From Methanocorpusculum sp. (GTDB lineage: Archaea > Halobacteriota > Methanomicrobia > Methanomicrobiales > Methanocorpusculaceae): a stretch of DNA of 13,313 bases. The stretch spans positions 1-13,313 of the forward strand of contig DALTVX010000020.1 of the NCBI GenBank assembly GCA_029987395.1, given 5' to 3'. This document shows, piece by piece, positions 5,751 to 12,377 of the stretch (within the stretch, counting starts at the first letter, position 1; every line of letters starts with the position of its first letter). The notes under the pieces were generated by a model. It ran no database searches, was not told the origin of the DNA, and saw nothing but the letters and a program-made list of their open reading frames with translations. The position numbers and the translations under genes were made by a program.

Positions 5751-6761
5751 GTGAAAGCAGAATTCGACGGAACCCAGGTAATCGCCCCATCTGAAGCCCT
5801 CCCACTTTATGAGCAGAGCGGCTACGGACGGCCGGATAAATCAGGAACACTCCGTCTTGACCCAAAAGAGGCGCTCTATCTGATGGCAAGGGGGAAAATT
5901 GAGATCCCTGACCTCTCATTTGATGAGCTTCTTACAGAGTGTGCTAAAACACCGGGCTTTTTACGAAATTTTGTCGTCTACCGAGATATAAGAGAACGCG
6001 GTTACGTAGTGACCACCGGCCCTCAGGACTTTCGCGTTTTTCCGCGTGGACTCAAACCAGGCAAAGGTCAGTCCCGTTACCTTATGCGCGTGCTTTCTGA
6101 AAGGGACATGGTCGATCTAACCGCGATCATTAAAGATGCGACCACTTCGGCAAACATGCGAAAACAGTTTGTTCTAGCAGTATTAGATGACGAACAGGAA
6201 CTCACATATTATGAAGTGAGGATCGGTACGCCAAAACCAGCAAAACGACAGGATATTCCCTCATGCATACGTGCAAAAATCGCAGGTATCCCTACCTATG
6301 TGATTGAAGATGGGAATGGGATCACCGAGACGCTGAAAAATCTCTGGCTAGGAACAACGCTCGACGGGGTCAGAATTTTCTTGTCACCTTTAGAGACCGC
6401 GTGGCTCTTGGAAAACGGACATCTTGAGACAGAACCTTCTATGACCGCTGAAGAATACATTAGCCTCGCTGCTTCAGCTGACGGAGAGTTCATGGACAAA
6501 CTCACTTTATACCGATATCTGAAAGAGCTTGGGTTTTTTCCGCGGTCCGGATACAAATACGGTCACCACTTCCGCGTGTATACACAAAACGGCAAACACT
6601 CCGAGATGCTGGCACACGCCGTGCCTTTGGGGACGCTCATGTCTATGAGCACGATATCCAGGTCTGTCCGTCTCGCTCACAGTGTGCGGAAAAAAATGCT
6701 GTTTGCCTCGCTCTCAGGGTCAGAGATCACCGAAGTCGAATTCGCCAGAATGAAAATGTGA
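5751..6761 (+). CDS. endA: tRNA-splicing endonuclease, fused two-repeat (alpha2) type
   Basis: A 336-residue enzyme that excises archaeal tRNA introns at bulge-helix-bulge sites. Two EndA repeats are fused. The C-terminal repeat (about 170-336) keeps the catalytic triad: Tyr277 in HHFRVY, His283 in GKHSEML and Lys314 in AHSVRKKMLFA. The N-terminal repeat (about 1-160) is aligned by DFRVF, GQSRYLM and NMRKQFVLA, where Tyr is replaced by Phe97 and His by Gln107 while Lys138 remains. It is therefore a structural pseudo-subunit, as in Archaeoglobus-type homodimers. It begins with GTG and no ribosome-binding site precedes it; the TATA spacing predicts a leaderless mRNA. It heads a unit with trpS, pheS and pheT. 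An intron-containing tRNA-Tyr, a likely substrate, lies at 3-113. Confidence 0.93.
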   Translation: MKAEFDGTQVIAPSEALPLYEQSGYGRPDKSGTLRLDPKEALYLMARGKIEIPDLSFDELLTECAKTPGFLRNFVVYRDIRERGYVVTTGPQDFRVFPRGLKPGKGQSRYLMRVLSERDMVDLTAIIKDATTSANMRKQFVLAVLDDEQELTYYEVRIGTPKPAKRQDIPSCIRAKIAGIPTYVIEDGNGITETLKNLWLGTTLDGVRIFLSPLETAWLLENGHLETEPSMTAEEYISLAASADGEFMDKLTLYRYLKELGFFPRSGYKYGHHFRVYTQNGKHSEMLAHAVPLGTLMSMSTISRSVRLAHSVRKKMLFASLSGSEITEVEFARMKM

Positions 6762-6771
6762 TGTGAACCGC

Positions 6772-8028
6772 ATGGCAGAACAAATAAACCCTTGGTCAAG
6801 CACCCCAAAAATAGATATTAACCGACTCTTTGAAGAGTTTGGGATCGAGTCATTTGCAGGTCAAAAACAGATATTAGAAAATCAACCTGCCTTCATCAGA
6901 AGAGATATCGTTGCAGGACATCGCGGATATGAATCGATATCCGATGCAATACGTATGAAAAAACCATTCCATGTCCTGACCGGATTTATGCCATCGGGAC
7001 ATCCGCACTTTGGTCATCTAATGGTGATGAAAGAGGTCGTCTGGCACATCAGTCAGGGAGGACGCGGATTCATTTCAATAGCAGACAGAGAAGCACACGC
7101 AGTTCGCGGTCTCTCATGGGACGTCTGTGACACATACGCCCGCGAATATATGGAGTGCCTCTATGCGCTCGGGTTTAAAGGGGAAATATACTCACAGCGA
7201 AAAAATAATTCCCTCAAAGATCTCGCATTCGAAGCAGCAACCAAAATAAATTTCTCGGAACTTTCTGCAATATACGGCTTTGGCCCGGAAACGGAGCTTG
7301 CCCATGCAATGAGTGTGGCAATGCAAGTCGGTGACATCCTCTATCCCCAGCTTGTTGGCGGAGCAGCCCCCACGATCGTGCCAGTAGGGATAGATCAGGA
7401 CCCGCACATCCGGCTAACACGCGATGTCACGAAATCCTTACGGATGTTCCTTGTCGAGGACAGAGGAACGCATATCAGCATTCGGGTGAAAAAAGCAACT
7501 CCCGAGGCAGTAGATGCGGTCGCAAAAAGATTCAAAGGATCGAAAAAATATGAAGGTCACGTCGATCTTCCGGCAGGACACACTGCGGCCGAAGTCGATG
7601 AGATCGTTAGATCCATCGAGCAGGAGTTCGGCGGATATGGTTTCATGCTGCCGTCCTCCACCTATCACAGTTTCCTTCAGGGCCTTCAGGGTGGAAAGAT
7701 GTCCTCATCGGTCCCGGAGAGTCTTGTCTGGTTTGACGATACGGAAAAGGACGCAAAGAAAAAAATCATGGGCGCGCTTACCGGCGGCCGACAGACCCTT
7801 GAAGAACAGAAACGGCTCGGTGGTGAGCCTGAAAAGTGCTCGATCTATCAGCTCAACAAATTCCACATGCAGGACGACGATAAGGAACTCGCAAATATGT
7901 GTGAAGCCTGTAAAGCAGGCGAACTGATGTGCGGGACTTGCAAAAAGGAAACGCTGGAACGTGTTCTCACCTTCCTCAAAGAATTTAAAGAGAAACGTGA
8001 CGAAGTAGCTCACATGGTGGAGTGGTAA
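6772..8028 (+). CDS. trpS: Tryptophanyl-tRNA synthetase
   Basis: A 418-residue class I synthetase that charges tRNA-Trp. The Rossmann-fold signature is HFGH (residues 79-82, inside GFMPSGHPHFGHL), followed by VGIDQDPH (205-212) and KMSSS (309-313). Near the C terminus two Cys pairs, CEAC (377-380) and CGTC (387-390), could bind zinc. A GTG at 6763 in the same frame would add three residues. I choose the ATG at 6772 because GTGAT (6758-6762), an archaeal Shine-Dalgarno match, lies 9 nt before it but directly abuts the GTG. That site overlaps the end of endA, so the two are co-transcribed. About 60 extra N-terminal residues precede the catalytic core, as is usual for archaeal and eukaryotic TrpRS. 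Confidence 0.95.
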   Translation: MAEQINPWSSTPKIDINRLFEEFGIESFAGQKQILENQPAFIRRDIVAGHRGYESISDAIRMKKPFHVLTGFMPSGHPHFGHLMVMKEVVWHISQGGRGFISIADREAHAVRGLSWDVCDTYAREYMECLYALGFKGEIYSQRKNNSLKDLAFEAATKINFSELSAIYGFGPETELAHAMSVAMQVGDILYPQLVGGAAPTIVPVGIDQDPHIRLTRDVTKSLRMFLVEDRGTHISIRVKKATPEAVDAVAKRFKGSKKYEGHVDLPAGHTAAEVDEIVRSIEQEFGGYGFMLPSSTYHSFLQGLQGGKMSSSVPESLVWFDDTEKDAKKKIMGALTGGRQTLEEQKRLGGEPEKCSIYQLNKFHMQDDDKELANMCEACKAGELMCGTCKKETLERVLTFLKEFKEKRDEVAHMVEW

Positions 8029-8031
8029 CGT

Positions 8032-9456
8032 ATGGACCTCACAATAAATGAAAAACGGATTCTTGCAGCCCTTAATGGATCAGGACCAATAAACGCAAAA
8101 ATACTCGCAGAGAAGATGGATGCCACGCTTGAATCGGTCATTCAGTGGGCCCATCTGTGTGCAGACAAAGATCTTCTGACCCTCGAGAAAACAGTCGTCG
8201 AACAGGCAAAACTCACGGTAGAAGGAGAGAAATACGCAAAAGAGGGGCTTCCGGAACGCCAGATCGTTTCAACCATCAAGGGTTCTATACCGATGAACGA
8301 GCTGACCAGCCACTCACTTTCCAAGATCGCAATAGGATGGTTGCGAAAGAAAAACTGGGTCACCATCAAAGACGGGATAGTCCACTTCAATGAAAACTTC
8401 GCTCTTGGTGAGGATGAACTGGCTCTGAAAAATCCGATTCCGGGCACAAAGGCCTGCAAAGAGCTAGAAAAACGCGGCTTAGTAGAAATAGTCGAAAAAA
8501 CATCATGGGAGGTCGCATTCACACCCGAGGGTGAAAAAATCGCCAAAGATGGTATAGATCTGAGAGAAGAGATCGCGACCCTCACACGCGAACAGATTCT
8601 TTCAGGCGATTGGAAAAATCTGCCGCTTAGAAAATACAGTATCGACAAACTCCCAAAAAAGGTATTTGGAGGGCGCGTCCACCCGAACCAGCAGATCTTA
8701 GATGAGATCCGCGATCTCCTCTTCGAAATGGGGTTCACCGAGTTCCACGGGTCGATCGTGCAGAACTCATTTTGGAACTTCGATGCGCTCTATCAACCGC
8801 AGGATCACCCCGCACGAGAAATGCAGGACACGTTCCATCTTGCTGAGGAGATGCCGCTTCCAAACGGATGGGAGAAGATCCGCGACATCCACAAATTTGG
8901 TGGAGATACAGGTTCGACAGGCTGGGGCGGAGAGTGGAGCCCTGAGGTTGGAAAAAAGTGTGTTCTAAGAACACATTCCACCTCGCTATCTATTCAGTAC
9001 CTTGCCGAGCACCCGAACCCGCCGCTCAAGGCGTTCTCGATCTCCCGGGTTTATCGCAGGGAAACGATCGATCCGACCCATCTCCCGGAGTTCGAACAGC
9101 TGGAAGGTATCGTGATGGATAAGGATCTGCACTTCGGTCATCTGCTTGGGTTCTTCAAGGAGTTCTTCGGCAGAATGGGCTTTGAAGAGGTCAGGTTCCG
9201 ACCGGGTTACTTCCCTTACACCGAGCCTTCGGTCGAGCCGGAAGTATGGGTCGATGGACTGGGCTGGGTCGAACTGGGAGGAGCAGGTATTTTTAGAAAA
9301 GAGGTCACTGCCCCGTGGGGTATCGACTGCCCTGTTCTTGCATGGGGACTTGGAGTTTCCCGGGTCTCCATGTTGAGAATGGGTCTAAAAGACCTGCGCC
9401 AGTTGTATAAGAGCGATATTGACTGGATACGTTCCAGCCCGGTAAGGAGGAACTGA
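8032..9456 (+). CDS. pheS: Phenylalanyl-tRNA synthetase alpha subunit
   Basis: A 474-residue catalytic subunit of the alpha2-beta2 class II synthetase. The N-terminal half (1-200) holds winged-helix repeats that bind tRNA in archaeal and eukaryotic PheRS (for example residues 5-65 and 75-175). The catalytic core follows: motif 1 region DHPAREMQDTF (258-268), RTHSTSLSIQYL (313-324), motif 2 SISRVYRRE with HLPEFEQLEG (336-359), the phenylalanine-pocket segment around FPYTEPS (394-400), and motif 3 GLGVSRVSMLRMG (439-451). It starts 3 nt after the trpS stop and is preceded by GGTGGAGTGG, a strong ribosome-binding site inside the end of trpS. It is followed after one base by pheT, its obligate partner. 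Confidence 0.97.
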   Translation: MDLTINEKRILAALNGSGPINAKILAEKMDATLESVIQWAHLCADKDLLTLEKTVVEQAKLTVEGEKYAKEGLPERQIVSTIKGSIPMNELTSHSLSKIAIGWLRKKNWVTIKDGIVHFNENFALGEDELALKNPIPGTKACKELEKRGLVEIVEKTSWEVAFTPEGEKIAKDGIDLREEIATLTREQILSGDWKNLPLRKYSIDKLPKKVFGGRVHPNQQILDEIRDLLFEMGFTEFHGSIVQNSFWNFDALYQPQDHPAREMQDTFHLAEEMPLPNGWEKIRDIHKFGGDTGSTGWGGEWSPEVGKKCVLRTHSTSLSIQYLAEHPNPPLKAFSISRVYRRETIDPTHLPEFEQLEGIVMDKDLHFGHLLGFFKEFFGRMGFEEVRFRPGYFPYTEPSVEPEVWVDGLGWVELGGAGIFRKEVTAPWGIDCPVLAWGLGVSRVSMLRMGLKDLRQLYKSDIDWIRSSPVRRN

Positions 9457-9457
9457 G

Positions 9458-11080
9458 ATGCCTATCGTTAAACTCAACAATGAATATCTGACACGCCTGA
9501 CAGGCACTGATATCGAGCGGATACGTGCCAGCCTCCCAATGATGGGTTCCGAGGTCGAACGTGAAGAAGCGGAACAGACGGATGTTCAGTTCTTCCCGAA
9601 TCGGCCGGATCTGTATAGTGCGGAAGGTACTGCCCGTGCTCTGCGTGGATATCTTGGAATAGAGACTGGCCTCCCGAAGTATGAAGTGAAACCATCCGGC
9701 ATCTCCTTTACGGTCAACCCAAACTTGGCGAAAATCCGCCCATACCTAGGCTCGGCGGTCATTCGAAACGTCCATATGGACAAGGTGATAATCGAGTCTC
9801 TGATGGGATTACAAGAATCCCTTCACTGGGCAGTCGGCCGCGGTCGCAAAAAAGTGGCGATCGGCGTACATGATCTGGACAAGATCGAGGGGCCGTTCTC
9901 CTATAGCGCAGCAGACCGAAAGACTGCATTCGTGCCGCTTGACTATTCTCAGGAGATGACACTGGAGGAGATCCTTGCCCAGCATCCGAAGGGAAAAGCC
10001 TATGCAAAAATCGTCGAGGAGTTCGAGAGATTCCCACTGATCACCGATGCAAAGGGCAGGGTCTGTTCCTTCCCGCCGATCATCAATGGTGAACTGACAC
10101 GGGTGACAGAGGATACCCACAACATCCTTCTGGATGTTACCGGGATCGAGCCGCGAGCTGTGAGCGTCGCAGTGAAGATCCTCTGTGCCGCATTCGTCGA
10201 GATGGGAGCATCGATCGAATCAGTAGAGATCGATGGGGTTGTCTCGCCCGATCTCCATCCGGAAAAGCGAAACGTTTCCGTCTCTGCATGCAGCAAACTG
10301 ACCGGAATCCCGATGACCGCACACCAGATGGCCGAGCTCCTTATGAAGATGAGATTCGGTGCCGAGGTGGTGAACGAGGATACTCTCACAGTCGAGATAC
10401 CCTGTTACCGTGCAGATATCATGCATGATCATGATGTGTATGAGGACGCCGCAATCGCCTATGGATATGACAAGATCCAAACCAGTCTGCCTCCGAGCTT
10501 CACCGTTGGAAAACCACACCCGGTCCAGAAACTTTACAGTATCGTTCGAAACATAATGGTCGGTCTTTCATATATCGAAAATACGCCGTTCACGCTGACA
10601 AGCGGTATGGTTTCCTACGACATGATGCACAGACCAGAAAACAAGGCGGCCCTGCATGTTCTTCACCCAATAAGCGAGGATCAGACGATTATCAGAACGG
10701 ACATTCTGCCGCTTCTTGTGGAATCCCTCTCGATCAACCGTTCACGCGAACTTCCTCAGAAGATCTTTGCCTGCGGCGATGTGATCGAGAATCTTCTTAC
10801 CTATCCAAAGATGGCAGCGGCTTCGATCCACACTTCTGCTGATTTTTCAGAGATCTATGCAGCAGTTGATGCATTCTGCCGGATGATGGCAATCGAATAC
10901 GAGGTGCGGGAGTCAGCGGATGAGGCATTCATACCCGGAAGACGCGGCGACATCTACGTGTCAGGAAAAAAGATCGGAGTCTTTGGTGAGATCAATCCGG
11001 ATGTTCTCGTCGGATTCGGACTTGAGCATCAGGCAGTTGCCTTTGAGATCGACCTGAGAGGGTTTGTCTCAAGTGAGTGA
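9458..11080 (+). CDS. pheT: Phenylalanyl-tRNA synthetase beta subunit (archaeal type)
   Basis: A 540-residue non-catalytic, architectural and editing subunit of PheRS. It is the short archaeal/eukaryotic form, lacking the extra bacterial N- and C-terminal domains. The B1-like N terminus has FFPNRPDLYSAEGTARALRG (45-64), B3/B4 (editing) spans about 90-240, B5 spans about 270-345 with VEIPCYRADIMHDHDVYEDA around 312-331, and the C-terminal third is the degenerate class II-like core ending in a short strand-rich tail (GKKIGVFGEINPDVL). It is one base from pheS, with GTAAGGAGG about 9 nt before the ATG, the strongest ribosome-binding site in the window. A T-tract 20 nt after the stop ends the unit. 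Confidence 0.97.
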   Translation: MPIVKLNNEYLTRLTGTDIERIRASLPMMGSEVEREEAEQTDVQFFPNRPDLYSAEGTARALRGYLGIETGLPKYEVKPSGISFTVNPNLAKIRPYLGSAVIRNVHMDKVIIESLMGLQESLHWAVGRGRKKVAIGVHDLDKIEGPFSYSAADRKTAFVPLDYSQEMTLEEILAQHPKGKAYAKIVEEFERFPLITDAKGRVCSFPPIINGELTRVTEDTHNILLDVTGIEPRAVSVAVKILCAAFVEMGASIESVEIDGVVSPDLHPEKRNVSVSACSKLTGIPMTAHQMAELLMKMRFGAEVVNEDTLTVEIPCYRADIMHDHDVYEDAAIAYGYDKIQTSLPPSFTVGKPHPVQKLYSIVRNIMVGLSYIENTPFTLTSGMVSYDMMHRPENKAALHVLHPISEDQTIIRTDILPLLVESLSINRSRELPQKIFACGDVIENLLTYPKMAAASIHTSADFSEIYAAVDAFCRMMAIEYEVRESADEAFIPGRRGDIYVSGKKIGVFGEINPDVLVGFGLEHQAVAFEIDLRGFVSSE

Positions 11081-11101
11081 AATCTGCACCCTATAATTAT
11101 C

Positions 11102-11108
11102 TTTTTTT
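11102..11108 (+). terminator. T-tract terminator after pheT
   Basis: Seven T residues about 22 nt after the pheT stop, within an AT-rich stretch, form a typical archaeal intrinsic terminator. The gap 11081-11193 otherwise holds the promoter of the next gene. Confidence 0.55.
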
Positions 11109-11150
11109 CTATCTCACACTTGAACCGTAATAAACGAGAACGGAGATTCA

Positions 11151-11166
11151 ACTTATAATTTATTTA
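11151..11166 (+). promoter_or_regulatory. TATA-like promoter of the substrate-binding protein gene
   Basis: ACTTATAATTTATTTA lies about 28-43 nt before the ATG at 11194, predicting a transcript that begins within about 10 nt of the start codon. A second ACTTAT follows at 11166-11171, and CTTA-TG-TAAG (11167-11176) is a small inverted repeat just downstream of the TATA, a possible site for a metal or corrinoid regulator. No ribosome-binding site is visible. Confidence 0.45.
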
Positions 11167-11193
11167 CTTATGTAAGCTAAACTATATTCAACT

Positions 11194-12201
11194 ATGAAAC
11201 ATGTACGAATTCTTCTAATTTTCCTGCTGGTCCTTTCCATTTTTTCAGGCATTGCTCTTGGTTGGACTCCGATATCCATCACCGATGACTCTGGCTTTGG
11301 ATCAATAATAGAGACTCAGCCAAAGACCATCGTCTCTCTCGCTCCAACAAACACGGAAATTATTTTTGCTCTCGGACTTGACGATAAGGTCGTTGGGGTG
11401 ACCACATACTGCAACTATCCAAAAGAAGCATTAAATAAATCGAAGATTGGCGGATACGCCACCATAAACGTAGAAAAAATTGTTGCGACAAATCCGGACA
11501 TCATCTTCGCGAACCCAATAAACGGACAGGGGAATATTGATGCTCTTCGCAAGCTAGGCTACGTTGTCATCGTCATCGAGTCCGATAGTGTAGAAGGAAC
11601 ATATAATGCGATTCGCATGATCGGGACATGTACCGGTACAACCGATGAGGCAGATTCCATTATATCTGATATGAAGACCCGTATACAGGCAATAACAGAA
11701 AAACTCGTTGAAGGTACAGAAAAACCAACCGTAATGCATGCAATGAGTGTAGAGTCTATCTGGGTTTCCGGTTCAAACACATTCCAGAATGAACTTATCA
11801 ATCTTGCAGGAGGGACCAATGCTTTTTCAGATGTTGAAGGCTGGGGAGTCATAACTCTGGAAAAACTGCTCACGACCGATCCGGAGATCATCCTTGTTGA
11901 CGCAGGTTCAACGATGGGAGATGCGGGCGAAAATACGCTTCAGAAAGCATTCTTGAACGAGCAGAGACTCAGCAGTATCACTGCTGTAAAAAACAAGGAT
12001 GTCTATGTCATGGATCCGGATATCTTTAACAGAGGAGGACCGAGGATCGTACTTTCTTTAGAGCAGCTTGCACAAATTATCCACCCAGAGATATTCGGTG
12101 AGTACGCTGAACCAGAGTCGACCGCTACCTCGCCCGGGTTTGGCGCGGTCCTGATAATTGCTGGAATCATCGGTGGCCTCTTCATCTGCAGAAGAATGTG
12201 A
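11194..12201 (+). CDS. BtuF/FhuD-family ABC transporter substrate-binding protein with PGF-CTERM anchor
   Basis: A 335-residue extracellular binding protein of the class III (periplasmic-binding PF01497-like) fold. It has a signal peptide (1-23). KTIVSLAPTNTEIIFALGLDDK (44-65) with VVGVT and CNYP is the classical opening of corrinoid and ferric-siderophore binding proteins; the second lobe spans about 178-300. The C terminus carries PGF at 314-316, a hydrophobic helix and RRM, matching the PGF-CTERM signal that archaeosortase A processes, with a Ser/Thr-rich stretch just before it. The ligand is not decided by sequence; cobalamin or another corrinoid is a good guess for a methanogen, iron-siderophore or heme is possible. 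No permease or ATPase gene lies in the window, but the next gene is another exported, likely ligand-binding protein. Confidence 0.85.
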   Translation: MKHVRILLIFLLVLSIFSGIALGWTPISITDDSGFGSIIETQPKTIVSLAPTNTEIIFALGLDDKVVGVTTYCNYPKEALNKSKIGGYATINVEKIVATNPDIIFANPINGQGNIDALRKLGYVVIVIESDSVEGTYNAIRMIGTCTGTTDEADSIISDMKTRIQAITEKLVEGTEKPTVMHAMSVESIWVSGSNTFQNELINLAGGTNAFSDVEGWGVITLEKLLTTDPEIILVDAGSTMGDAGENTLQKAFLNEQRLSSITAVKNKDVYVMDPDIFNRGGPRIVLSLEQLAQIIHPEIFGEYAEPESTATSPGFGAVLIIAGIIGGLFICRRM

Positions 12202-12229
12202 AAAAGCAATTGAAACCTTCACCATTCTC

Positions 12230-12236
12230 TTTTTTT
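12230..12236 (+). terminator. T-tract terminator after the substrate-binding protein gene
   Basis: Seven T residues about 29 nt after the stop at 12201; a second run of six T residues lies at 12250-12255. They separate this gene from the next one, which has its own promoter. Confidence 0.5.
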
Positions 12237-12305
12237 ATCTGAATATCATTTTTTAGCACTGATGAAGTGAAAAAAAAGTTCATCTGTCAAATAGACTTTG
12301 TAAAG

Positions 12306-12320
12306 TAATATATATATAAG
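12306..12320 (+). promoter_or_regulatory. TATA box of the solenoid surface-protein gene
   Basis: TAATATATATATAAG is a strong TATA-like run. Transcription would start near 12342, giving a leader of about 35 nt before the ATG at 12378. Upstream, GATGAA (12261-12266) and TTCATC (12279-12284) form a 6-bp inverted repeat with an A-rich loop. The 176-nt gap 12202-12377 holds nothing else I can support. Confidence 0.6.
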
Positions 12321-12377
12321 TAAAATAAAAATTAGTAGTTAGTAGGCACATCTGTTGTCTCTCACCCATATCCAAAG

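Noticed and set aside
6763..6771. GTG start for trpS
   Set aside because: It would leave no spacing from the GTGAT ribosome-binding site, which is well placed for the ATG at 6772. It adds only three residues and cannot be fully excluded.
8142..8738. A 198-codon open frame on the minus strand
   Set aside because: It lies wholly inside pheS, antisense to its conserved winged-helix and core region. The translation is Ser/Arg/Phe-rich without recognisable motifs.
12258..12290. A box C/D sRNA (CTGATGA like a C box)
   Set aside because: The first base of the C box is wrong and no proper D box or C'/D' pair follows. The inverted repeat there is only 6 bp.
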